A stretch of 64,000 bases of DNA, taken from contig NZ_FOZV01000004.1 in NCBI RefSeq assembly GCF_900116065.1, positions 62,001 to 126,000 of the forward strand. Direction: 5' to 3'. Positions 8,992 through 16,873 of this stretch are shown here, piece after piece (position 1 is the stretch's first letter; the number at the start of each line of letters is the position of its first letter). Under the pieces are notes generated by a model. The model was not told the origin of the DNA, did no database searches, and worked only from the letters and a program-made list of their open reading frames with translations. The position numbers and the translations under genes were made by a program. The DNA is from Brevundimonas viscosa (GTDB taxonomy: Bacteria > Pseudomonadota > Alphaproteobacteria > Caulobacterales > Caulobacteraceae).

Positions 8992-9009
8992 AAAGGCGCC
9001 CGCTCACGA

Positions 9010-9468
9010 TCACCGCACTTCCACGATGGCGTCCACCTCGACGGCGAAGCCGAGGGGGAGGCGGTAGACGCCGACGGCGGAGCGGGCGTGGCGGCCCTTG
9101 TCGCCGAACGCCTCGACCATCAGGTCGGAGCAGCCGTTGATCACCGCGGGAATGGCCTCGAAGTCGCCGGCGGCCTGGACGAAGCCGCCCAGCTTGACGA
9201 CGCGGACCACGCGCTCGAGGTCGCCGTCCAGCGCCGCCGACATCTGGGCCAGCAGGTTGACGCCGCACATGCGGGCGGCGGCTTGGGCCTGCTCGGGAGA
9301 GACGTCGGCGCCGACCGTGCCCTTGATCCCGCCGGAGGCGTCGTTCGACAGCTGGCCCGAGATGTGGAGCAGGTCGCCGGCGCGCACGAAGGGCACGTAG
9401 TTGGCCACGGCGGCGGCGGGCGCGGGCAGCTGGATGCCGAGTTCGGCGAGACGGGCGGCGACGGTCAT
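9010..9468 (-). CDS. RidA/YjgF/YER057c family protein
   Basis: 152 residues covering a complete Rid domain. YVPFVRAGDLLHISGQLSND near the N-terminus and YRLPLGFAVEVDAIVEVR at the C-terminus are typical. RidA proteins deaminate reactive enamine/imine intermediates released by PLP enzymes; other Rid subfamilies lack this activity. This longer form (about 150 residues against about 130 for archetypal RidA) fits the YjgH/Rid 'endoribonuclease L-PSP' branch, so the exact activity is uncertain. Confidence 0.9.
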   Translation of the reverse strand: MTVAARLAELGIQLPAPAAAVANYVPFVRAGDLLHISGQLSNDASGGIKGTVGADVSPEQAQAAARMCGVNLLAQMSAALDGDLERVVRVVKLGGFVQAAGDFEAIPAVINGCSDLMVEAFGDKGRHARSAVGVYRLPLGFAVEVDAIVEVR

Positions 9469-9801
9469 GAAGGGCTCCTCGAAGGTTCGGGGCGGGGTTT
9501 AACCCGTGCGCGGGCGCGAGTCATCGTCCTCCGGCGGGGCCCGCCGTCGTCGAGGTCGTGGATCCGACGCCCTCCCCATCGACGGGGTGGGAGCAGTGTG
9601 GGGGAGCTTTTTCCCCCCGGCGGGAAAATGACGCTGCGGCCACTGTTTCTTCAATGAAAACAGCGGGCGATGGGCGCGAGACAGGGGATTTGAACATCAA
9701 CCCCCCGCGCCGCCCATCGTGTTCTTCGTGCCTCCTTCGTGCCCGTTGTGATGAACCGGCGATGCCGGCCGCAGGCGGGGGCGGGGTGATTTCCCCCCTC
9801 C

Positions 9802-9841
9802 ACCACGCTTCGCGTGGTCCCCCTCCCCCGGCGGGGGGAGG
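9802..9841. repeat. Hairpin repeats in the 9469-9887 non-coding gap
   Basis: The stretch of about 420 bases between ridA and the acyltransferase gene contains no convincing gene. It holds two adjacent palindromes: ACCACGC/GCGTGGT with loop TTC (9802-9818) and CCTCCCCC/GGGGGAGG (9822-9841). There is also a second C-rich/G-rich block near 9560-9630. They resemble intergenic repeat elements rather than a factor-independent terminator, because no T tract follows. Confidence 0.55.
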
Positions 9842-9887
9842 ATCGAGGGAGGAGCCGCCCCGGCTCCAACGCCGTCAGCGCGTTCCG

Positions 9888-11132
9888 TCACCCCTCCTGC
9901 GACGCCGCCACGAGGGCGGCGGGCGGGGGGCGACGCGCGGGGCGGACGCCCAGCAGCAGGCCGAGCCAGCCGGTCCGCCGGGCGAGTTCGTAGGCGAGGA
10001 AGCAGCCGGCGAAGGTGGCGGCGATCAGCAGCGTCGCCTCGGCGAAGAGCGGGAGCCCGAGGTCGGCCAGGTGGTGGCCGACCACGACGATCACCGTCTG
10101 GTGGACGATGTAGAAGGGGAAGACCCCGATCGTCAGGTAGCGCAGCACGGGGCCGCCGCGGTTGAGCCAGCGGGCGCCGAAGCCGAGAATGGCGACGATG
10201 AAGGCCCACTGGTCGGCGGCGTAGACGAGGCGCATGGCCAGGCGCAGCGCCTCGGGCGGGACGGCGTCGTCAGCCCGGAAGCTCCAGGCGTAGCCCGCCC
10301 ACGTCGCCCAGCTGATCAGGGCGAGGACCAGCGCCGGCCAGCGCGCCGCCATGAAGGCCCGACGGGCCGGCTCGGAGCGGGCGACGAGGAAGCCGAACAG
10401 GAAGGCGGCGAAGCTGAGGGCGTGGTTGTACCAGTCGTCGACGAGGGCGTGGGTGATCTCAAACGCAGGCGCGAGGAACAGGCGGATGGCGAACAGCCAG
10501 AGCAGCGGCCAGACGAACAGCCCCCAGCCCCGGAAGACGCGGTCGGCGCCGGCCTGCAGGGTCCGCTGCACGCCGGGGACGGCGAGGAGAAGGGCGAGCA
10601 GCAGGCTGTAGACGAGCAGGTAGGCGACGAACCACAGATGGTTCCAGGTGGGGGTGATGAGGCAGCCGTCGGGCCCGCACCAGCCGCCGGAGGCGGTGGC
10701 GTAGCGGAGCCAGAAGTCGCTCAGCCCGGGGTGGGAACCGGGTTCGGCGACGCCGAGCCCGCGGAGATGTTCGAAGACCTCGTAGTAGCTCTGCGGCGGC
10801 ACGATCACGAACATGGCGAACAGCAGCGCCGGCAGCAGGCGCAGGAGCCGCGAGCCCGCGAGCGCGCCGGCGCCCTTGCCGCGGGCGGCGAAGCTGTCGG
10901 CGAGGAAGCGGGTGGCGCAGCCGGAGACGAGGAACAGCAGGGTCAGTCGCCACGGGCTGGTGAGCTGCATGACCGGCTCGAGCCACGGCAGCTCGTAGCC
11001 GCTCTTCACGTGCCAGTCCCACGGCACGTAGAACATGCCGACGTGGTAGAAGATCAGCAGCAGGAAGGCGCCGACGCGGATCCAGTCGAGATCGTAGCGG
11101 CGGCCAGGCGGGACGGGGGCGATGTCGGACAC
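9888..11132 (-). CDS. Membrane acyltransferase (acyltransferase 3 / OpgC-like)
   Basis: 414 residues from a GTG start at 11132 (MSDIAPVPPGRRYDLDWIRV). About ten transmembrane helices follow. The N-terminal RYDLDWIRVGAFLLLIFYHVGMF, with Asp and His on the first helix, followed by FLVSG, is the acyltransferase-3 signature, in which the His is thought to take part in acyl transfer across the membrane. Such enzymes O-acylate glycans, lipids or exopolysaccharides. The gene is divergent from a LytTR regulator, which may control it. The substrate cannot be predicted. Confidence 0.88.
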   Translation of the reverse strand: MSDIAPVPPGRRYDLDWIRVGAFLLLIFYHVGMFYVPWDWHVKSGYELPWLEPVMQLTSPWRLTLLFLVSGCATRFLADSFAARGKGAGALAGSRLLRLLPALLFAMFVIVPPQSYYEVFEHLRGLGVAEPGSHPGLSDFWLRYATASGGWCGPDGCLITPTWNHLWFVAYLLVYSLLLALLLAVPGVQRTLQAGADRVFRGWGLFVWPLLWLFAIRLFLAPAFEITHALVDDWYNHALSFAAFLFGFLVARSEPARRAFMAARWPALVLALISWATWAGYAWSFRADDAVPPEALRLAMRLVYAADQWAFIVAILGFGARWLNRGGPVLRYLTIGVFPFYIVHQTVIVVVGHHLADLGLPLFAEATLLIAATFAGCFLAYELARRTGWLGLLLGVRPARRPPPAALVAASQEG

Positions 11133-11292
11133 GGCCGGACTCCATGAGGACGAGGACCGGCCCACGCTGGCCGGGCGACGCCCCGGGCGGCAAGCGTCGG
11201 GGGCCGTGCGGGCGGCTGGCGGGGACGTTCGCCGCGGCGCCGGGACGAACGGCGACGGACGCGGGGCGAACGGCCGAAGGCGGTGGCCGGGT

Positions 11293-12102
11293 ATGCTGAC
11301 CCGCGCCGACGGCCGCGACCTGCGGGCGGGCTATCTGATGGTCGCGCCCGTGGCGTTTGTGGTGGTGGCGGTGAACGCCCTGACCAATCTGGCGGACATG
11401 GCGCAGGTCGCGACCTGGGAGCCGTGGGTCTGGGAAGGCACGAGCGCCGTGGCGATCGTCGGGCTCGCCCTGTGGATTCCGTGGCTGGCCACGGCCGCCG
11501 CCCCGCCCGAGGAGGTCGTGGCCGAGGGCTGGCGGCCCAGGCTGCGCTTCGCCGCCGTCCATCTGGCGGCCTTGCTGGCCTACTCCGGCCTGCATGTGGC
11601 CGGCTTCGTGTGGCTGCGCAAACTCGCCTATGCGGCCATGCGGGCGGAGCCGTACGTGTTCGGCGACCGCTTCATCTACGAGCTGCGCAAGGACCTGATC
11701 AGCTACGCCGTCTTCGTCGGCCTGTTCTGGCTGATCGGCGTGCTGCGTCGGCGGCGCGACGAGCCGGTGCGGCCGGTGAGCTTCGACATCCGCGACGGCG
11801 GGCGGATCATCCGCACGCCGCTGTCGCAGATCGTCGCCGTATCCTCGGCGGGCAACTATGTCGAGTTCTGGCTGGCCGACGGGCGGCGGCCGCTGATGCG
11901 GGCGACGCTGGCGGCGATCGAGGTCGAGCTGGAGCGCTTCGGCTTCGTGCGGGCGCACCGCTCGTGGCTGGTCAATGCGGGGGCGGTGACGGGCCTGCGG
12001 CCGGACGGCTCGGGCGACTGGACGGTGGAGCTGGGGGCGCTGGAGGCGCCGGTGTCGCGCCGCTATCCGCAGGCGCTGGAGCGGCTGCGCAGCTCCGGCT
12101 GA
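11293..12102 (+). CDS. Membrane-anchored LytTR-domain transcriptional regulator
   Basis: 269 residues from the ATG at 11293; upstream in-frame codons are Arg/Gly-rich and unlikely to be translated. About four transmembrane helices span residues 15-155. The C-terminal LytTR DNA-binding domain (about 165-265) includes VAVSSAGNYVEFWLADGRR and FGFVRAHRSWLVNA, matching the LytTR 'HRSxLVN' signature. There is no receiver domain, so it senses a membrane signal directly or needs a partner. It is divergent from the acyltransferase gene with about 160 bases between the starts, a natural site for regulation of both. Confidence 0.9.
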   Translation: MLTRADGRDLRAGYLMVAPVAFVVVAVNALTNLADMAQVATWEPWVWEGTSAVAIVGLALWIPWLATAAAPPEEVVAEGWRPRLRFAAVHLAALLAYSGLHVAGFVWLRKLAYAAMRAEPYVFGDRFIYELRKDLISYAVFVGLFWLIGVLRRRRDEPVRPVSFDIRDGGRIIRTPLSQIVAVSSAGNYVEFWLADGRRPLMRATLAAIEVELERFGFVRAHRSWLVNAGAVTGLRPDGSGDWTVELGALEAPVSRRYPQALERLRSSG

Positions 12103-12105
12103 GGC

Positions 12106-12711
12106 TCAGCCGGCCGGCGCCCGCCGGATCGCGAAGGCGACGGCGAGGGTCCAGACGGCGATGGCCAGCTCCAGGCCGCGCTGGGCGAGGCCGAACAGTT
12201 CGAACCCCGGGTGGATCATCCAGATCAGCATGACGCCGGGCATGCCGCAGAGCAGGGCGAGGCCGGACAGGCGCCGGAACTCCGGGCGGGTGCGCCAGGA
12301 CATGGCCACGAGCAGGATGCCGGCCACGCCGCACAGGTAGCCGAGGCCGCCCAGCACGTCGTGGAGGACGGCCGACAGGCTGGGGTCGCTGAGCGAACAG
12401 CCGGCGTCGCAGGGAAACACGCCGCCGGCGAGCAGGCCGAGGCCGTTGAGGGCGCTGAGGAGGAAGCCGGCCGCGACGAGGCGGGAGCCGGGCAGGAGGC
12501 GGATGCACATCAGCCAGAAGGCCGCCTGCAGCCCGCCGGAGACGATGAAGGCGGCGCTGACCGCCGGGCCGGTAGCGGCGCCGGTCGCGCCCAGCTCGCT
12601 GATGTACTGGCGGGCGTGGTCGTAGCCCGGCGTGGCGAGGCCGCCGGCGACCGCGGCGACGAGCAGGATCGAGAGGCCGAGGACGGCGCAGGCGAAGGCG
12701 AGGGCGCGCAT
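12106..12711 (-). CDS. DUF998 family membrane protein
   Basis: 201 residues with about six transmembrane helices. The N-terminal TPGYDHARQYISELGATGA matches the DUF998 signature (the YDHxRQYISELG-like segment). The function of the family is unknown. It starts three bases after the astB stop on the same strand, so it looks like the last gene of the ast operon. A role in transport or membrane adaptation linked to arginine use would be pure inference. Confidence 0.85.
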   Translation of the reverse strand: MRALAFACAVLGLSILLVAAVAGGLATPGYDHARQYISELGATGAATGPAVSAAFIVSGGLQAAFWLMCIRLLPGSRLVAAGFLLSALNGLGLLAGGVFPCDAGCSLSDPSLSAVLHDVLGGLGYLCGVAGILLVAMSWRTRPEFRRLSGLALLCGMPGVMLIWMIHPGFELFGLAQRGLELAIAVWTLAVAFAIRRAPAG

Positions 12712-12714
12712 CGG

Positions 12715-14049
12715 TCAGGCGCGCTGGAAGGGATAGAAGGCGCCGCCGAGGCCGAGGATGTCGGTCAGGGCGTCGAGCGCGCCGCGGCTCTCGTCGAGGG
12801 CGGCCGGGTCGGCGAGGTCGGCGGGGCTGAGCGTGTCGCGGTACCAGGCCGCGGCCCAGATCGACAGGCGGGCGTGCAGCTCGTCCGTCATCCGCATGGC
12901 GGGGTTGGTGGCGGCCAGCTCGTCTTCTGTGAGGGCGACGCGCAGGCGCAGGCAGGCGGGGCCGCCGCCGTTGCGCATCGACTGGCGGACGTCGACGTAC
13001 TCGACCCGGCCGATGGGGCCGTTGGAGGCGGCGAGCCCTTCGGCGACCGCGTGGGCGTTGAGGTTGTCGCGCGTCTCGGTGGGGCAGATCAGGGTCAGGC
13101 GGTCCTCGCCCGGCAGCCGCACCAGCATGGAGTTGAACAGGTAGCTGGCGATGGCGTCCGACAGCGGCAGGTCGGCCGAGGCGACCTCGACGAAGATCGG
13201 GTCGAAGCGGCCGTCGGCGGCGCGGCGGATGGCGTCGAGCGTGCCCGTCGTGTCCTCGAAGGCGAGGTCGTGGAAGAACAGGGTCTGCAGCGCGCCGACG
13301 CAGACCACGTCGTTGTGGAAGGTCCCGCCGGCGATGGCGGCCTTCGACTGGCGGGCCAGCACCACACCGGTCGCGCCGTGGCGGCGGGCGAGGGCTTCGG
13401 AGGCCTCGCGGGTCTGGCGGGCCGGGTACTGCGCGTCCCAGGCCTCGAACGCCTCGCGGCCCCAGACCAGCAGGTTGACGCCGGGTTCGCCGTGGTCGGC
13501 GCACAGGCGGACGTGGTTGGCGGCGCCCTCGTCGGCGAGGTGGCCGACGGCGGGCAGGGCGTCGTGCACGGCGAAGCGGGCCGGGTCGGGGAACAGGGCG
13601 TCGAGCGCCCGCTTCGTCTGCGGCGCCTCCAGCGAGCGGTGCAGGTTGGTGACGAGGTTGGCGGGCGTGAAGTGCACCCGGCCGTCGGCGGCGTCGGCGG
13701 AGGGCGTCACCGTGGCGGCGTTGGCGGCCCACATCGGAGAGGCCGAACAGGCGGCGGCGGCGAAGGTCGGCGCCTGTTTCCAGGCGGCGGCGAGGACTTC
13801 GCCGTCGGAGCCGGCGAAACCGAGGCTGCGCAGGAAGGGGATGTGCGGCCGTTCGTGCGGCGGCAGGACGAACTGGGGCAGGCCGAGGTCGGCCAGCCGC
13901 TTCATCTTGTCGAGGCCCTGCAGCACCGCCGCGCGCGGGTTCGACGCCTCGCCGGCGTTGAGGCTGGAGGCGAGGTTGCCGGGGCTGAGGCCGGCGTAGG
14001 AGTGCGTCGGCCCGATCAGGCCGTCGGCGTTGGCTTCGACGGCCTTCAC
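12715..14049 (-). CDS. astB: N-succinylarginine dihydrolase
   Basis: 444 residues from a GTG start at 14049 (MKAVEANADGLIGPTHSYAG), the family's usual N-terminus and length. AstB hydrolyses N2-succinylarginine to succinylornithine, ammonia and CO2. The conserved NADGLIGPTHSYAGLSPGN and the C-terminal RNGGGPACLRLRV, carrying the catalytic Cys of this pentein-fold enzyme, are visible. The GTG overlaps the upstream gene's stop by four bases (GTGA), so it is translationally coupled. It is cytosolic, step 2 of the AST pathway. Confidence 0.96.
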   Translation of the reverse strand: MKAVEANADGLIGPTHSYAGLSPGNLASSLNAGEASNPRAAVLQGLDKMKRLADLGLPQFVLPPHERPHIPFLRSLGFAGSDGEVLAAAWKQAPTFAAAACSASPMWAANAATVTPSADAADGRVHFTPANLVTNLHRSLEAPQTKRALDALFPDPARFAVHDALPAVGHLADEGAANHVRLCADHGEPGVNLLVWGREAFEAWDAQYPARQTREASEALARRHGATGVVLARQSKAAIAGGTFHNDVVCVGALQTLFFHDLAFEDTTGTLDAIRRAADGRFDPIFVEVASADLPLSDAIASYLFNSMLVRLPGEDRLTLICPTETRDNLNAHAVAEGLAASNGPIGRVEYVDVRQSMRNGGGPACLRLRVALTEDELAATNPAMRMTDELHARLSIWAAAWYRDTLSPADLADPAALDESRGALDALTDILGLGGAFYPFQRA

Positions 14050-14429
14050 TGGAACATCTCCGCCATGGGGGAAGCGGGCGAGATCATCAGGGCGGTCCCG
14101 ATGCTGAGAGAGAGCAGCAGTCCGTTGAGCGGAATCGCCGTCACAAAGGCGACTGGCGCAAGAAGCCCCATGAGGACCAATCCTCCCTTGGCCTCGGCGG
14201 ATCGGGACTCGCGGCGGAAGTCCTCGACGCTCAAGTACAGCTTCGCGTACACGAAAAACCAGAACACAAAGCCGGGGACGATGTTGCCGCGGGTCGTGAA
14301 GGTGAACGCCAGCACGTTGAGGAGGGTGACTGCGAGCGCTACCAGCGCCGCCCAGCCGACCGACCTGACCAGCAGCGACAGGTGAGCGATCATGTGATCG
14401 TCTACTGGCGCTGGGCCCCACGAGATCAC
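14046..14429 (-). CDS. Small membrane protein inserted in the ast operon
   Basis: 127 residues from a GTG at 14429 that overlaps the astD stop as GTGA; its own stop overlaps the astB GTG the same way. It has three probable transmembrane helices (about 20-45, 50-65, 85-115), with a charged cytosolic loop LSVEDFRRESRSAEAKGG between them. I do not recognise a family. Tight coupling on both sides argues that it is real and expressed with the arginine catabolic enzymes. An ATG at 14393 is possible but lacks a ribosome-binding site. Confidence 0.7.
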   Translation of the reverse strand: MISWGPAPVDDHMIAHLSLLVRSVGWAALVALAVTLLNVLAFTFTTRGNIVPGFVFWFFVYAKLYLSVEDFRRESRSAEAKGGLVLMGLLAPVAFVTAIPLNGLLLSLSIGTALMISPASPMAEMFQ

Positions 14430-15850
14430 GGGCGCAGCCCCTTGATTTCACTCTCGATGTTCTTCACCTCGCCGGCCTCGAAGCTGGCCACCGGATAGGC
14501 GCAGTAGTCGGCGGCGTAGTAGGCCGAGGGGCGGTGGTTGCCGCTGGCGCCGAGGCCGCCGAAGGGCATGTCGCCGGCGGCGCCCGTGGTCGGGCGGTTG
14601 AAGTTGACCACGCCCGCCCGGATGCGGCGGATGAAGCGCTCCCAGTTCGCCGGATCGTCGGAGACGAGGCCGGCGGAGAGGCCGTAACGGGTGGCGTTGG
14701 CCTCGGCGACGGCGGCCTCGAAGCTGGCCACGCGGCGGACCTGCAGGAAGGGCGCGAACATCTCCTCGTCGGGGACGTCGACGCCGGTGACGTCGATGAT
14801 GGCCGGCCTGACGAAGGCGCCGGGCAGGTTGCCGACGGGGCCGGAGGCGCGGATCACCCGGGCGCCGGCGTCGATGCGCTCCTGCAAGGCCTTCAGCGCC
14901 GCCTCGGCCGCCTTCTGCGAGATCAGCGGACCAGCGTAGGGCTCGGGCTCGTCGTTCCAGCGGCCGAAGACGAGTCGGTCCGAGAGGGCGGCGACGGCCT
15001 CGACGACGGCGTCGCCATGAGGGCCCTCGGGCACGATCAGGCGGCGGGCGCAGGAGCAGCGCTGGCCGGTGGTGATGAAGGCGGACTGGACGACGATCCC
15101 GGCCACCGCCTCCGCGTCGGCGGCGTCCCAGACGACCAGCGGATTGTTGCCGCCCAGCTCCAGCGCGAGGATGACGTGCGGGTCGTCGGCGAACTTGCGG
15201 CGGAAGTGGGCGCCGGCGGCGCCGGAGCCGGTGAACATCAGGGCGTCGATGCCGGAGTCGAGCAAGGCCGCGCCGGTGTCGCGGCCGCCCTGCACGACAT
15301 TGACCACGCCTTCGGGCAGGTCGGCGGCGGCGAAAGCCTCGGCCATCAGCTGGCCGACCAGCGGGGTCTCTTCCGACGGCTTGAACACGACGGTGTCGCC
15401 GGCCAGCAGGGCGGGGACGATGTGGCCGTTGGGCAGGTGACCGGGGAAGTTGAACGGGCCGAGCACGGCGGCGACGCCGTGCGGGCGGTGGCGCAGGACG
15501 GCCCGGCCGAAGGCGGTGTCGCTGGATCGCTCGCCGGTGCGCTCGTCATAGGCGCGGATCGAGATGTCGACCTTGCCCTGCATGGCGGCGATCTCGGTCT
15601 TCGTCTCCCACAGCGGCTTGCCGGTCTCGCGGGCGATGGCCTCGGCGAACTGCGGCGCGCGCTCCTTCAGCACGGCCTGGTAGCGCTTGACCGCGTCGAT
15701 GCGGTCCTGGCGCGGGCGGTCGGCCCAGTCAGGGAAGGCGGCGCGGGCGCTGTCGACCGCAGCCTGGACCTCGGCGGGGGAGGCGGCCTCGCCCTGCCAG
15801 TTGGTTTCGCCGGTGGCGGGGTCGGTGGAGTGGAACTGGGTCATGGTCAT
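14426..15850 (-). CDS. astD: N-succinylglutamate 5-semialdehyde dehydrogenase
   Basis: 474 residues from the ATG at 15850 (a second ATG is two codons later). It is an NAD-dependent aldehyde dehydrogenase. The signatures are GPFNFPGHLPNGHIVPALLAG, ALELGGNNPLVV (general-base Glu) and FITTGQRCSCARRL (catalytic Cys). AstD oxidises succinylglutamate semialdehyde to succinylglutamate, step 4 of the AST pathway. It starts 11 bases after the astA stop. The upstream frame runs open through antisense of astA, so the long extension should not be annotated. Confidence 0.95.
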   Translation of the reverse strand: MTMTQFHSTDPATGETNWQGEAASPAEVQAAVDSARAAFPDWADRPRQDRIDAVKRYQAVLKERAPQFAEAIARETGKPLWETKTEIAAMQGKVDISIRAYDERTGERSSDTAFGRAVLRHRPHGVAAVLGPFNFPGHLPNGHIVPALLAGDTVVFKPSEETPLVGQLMAEAFAAADLPEGVVNVVQGGRDTGAALLDSGIDALMFTGSGAAGAHFRRKFADDPHVILALELGGNNPLVVWDAADAEAVAGIVVQSAFITTGQRCSCARRLIVPEGPHGDAVVEAVAALSDRLVFGRWNDEPEPYAGPLISQKAAEAALKALQERIDAGARVIRASGPVGNLPGAFVRPAIIDVTGVDVPDEEMFAPFLQVRRVASFEAAVAEANATRYGLSAGLVSDDPANWERFIRRIRAGVVNFNRPTTGAAGDMPFGGLGASGNHRPSAYYAADYCAYPVASFEAGEVKNIESEIKGLRP

Positions 15851-15861
15851 CAGATGGGCGC

Positions 15862-16869
15862 TCAGCTCTTCACCCGCACGATCTCTCCGGCCTTCACCTT
15901 GAGGGCGTCGGCGGTCTCGCGGGCGATGATCACGGTGTCGCCCTCGACCAGGGCGCGCTGGCGGACGGCGCGGAAGTCGTGGACGTGGTCGGTGGAGATC
16001 AGGGCTGGCAGCTCGGCCTCGACCTCGTCGGCGAGGACGGCGGCCAGGCGGCGGGCGTCGCGGACGGTGCGGATGTTGTCGCGGTCGCAGCAGACGGTGG
16101 GGCCGGCGTCGAAGATGTCGACCAGGCCGTTGGGGCGGAAGCCCTCGGACTCCAGCAGGGCCATGGCCGGAACGCCCTGGGGGTGGACCTTGCCGATCAC
16201 GGCGCGGGCGGGCTCGGGCAGCAGCTCGATGTAGATCGGATGGCGCGGGGCGAGATCGAGGATGAACTGCTTGTCGGTCGAGCCGGTCATCCGGTCGGCC
16301 TCCTCGAACTCCATCGGGAAGAACTTGTGCGCCACGTGGTCCCAGAAGGGACAGGCGCCGTCGGGGGTGAAGACCCCGCGCAGCTCGGCCAGCACGGTGT
16401 CGGCGAACAGCTCGGGCTCGGCGCCGATCAGCATGTAGCGCGACTGGCTGAGCAGGCGGCCGGCGCCGCCCTTGCGGCGGTCGGCCTTGAGGAACAGCGA
16501 GCCGACCTCGGACCAGCCGGTGCACTCGTTGACCAGCACCAGGGTCTTCTGGTCGAGGCGGATGCCCAGCGAGGGGCTGGACTGGGTGTGATTGACCACC
16601 CGGAAGGAGAAGAACGGCCGCTTGAGTCCGACGGCCGCCTTGACCGAGCCGACGCCGTCAACGTCGCCGGTGTCCGACTCCTCCAGCATCAGGGTGTACC
16701 AGCGCTCCTGCGGCGGGATGGTCCCGGCGAAGCTGTCGCGGCTGAGGTCGAGGCGCTCGGCCAGCTGGTCCGGGTCCTCGGGCAGGCTGGTGAAGCCGGG
16801 GCCGGACAGGATGGCCAGCTCCAGCAGGTGGTCGAGGTCGGACGGGCCGGCGGGACGGACGACGAGCAT
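15862..16869 (-). CDS. astA: Arginine N-succinyltransferase
   Basis: 335 residues. It transfers succinyl from succinyl-CoA to the alpha-amino group of arginine, the first AST step. The typical N-terminus MLVVRPAGPSDLDHLLELA, the GPGFTSLPED segment and FFSFRVVNHTQSSPSLGIR are hallmarks of the AstA/AruF-AruG family, with a GNAT-type fold. Only one copy is present, so it is AstA-like rather than a two-subunit AruFG. It lies between the M20 hydrolase gene (four-base gap) and astD. Confidence 0.96.
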   Translation of the reverse strand: MLVVRPAGPSDLDHLLELAILSGPGFTSLPEDPDQLAERLDLSRDSFAGTIPPQERWYTLMLEESDTGDVDGVGSVKAAVGLKRPFFSFRVVNHTQSSPSLGIRLDQKTLVLVNECTGWSEVGSLFLKADRRKGGAGRLLSQSRYMLIGAEPELFADTVLAELRGVFTPDGACPFWDHVAHKFFPMEFEEADRMTGSTDKQFILDLAPRHPIYIELLPEPARAVIGKVHPQGVPAMALLESEGFRPNGLVDIFDAGPTVCCDRDNIRTVRDARRLAAVLADEVEAELPALISTDHVHDFRAVRQRALVEGDTVIIARETADALKVKAGEIVRVKS

Positions 16870-16873
16870 GCGG

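Noticed and set aside
14426-16525. Apparent AstA-AstD fusion frame
   Set aside because: The N-terminal part is an out-of-frame reading of astA; astD begins at 15850 and astA has its own full frame.
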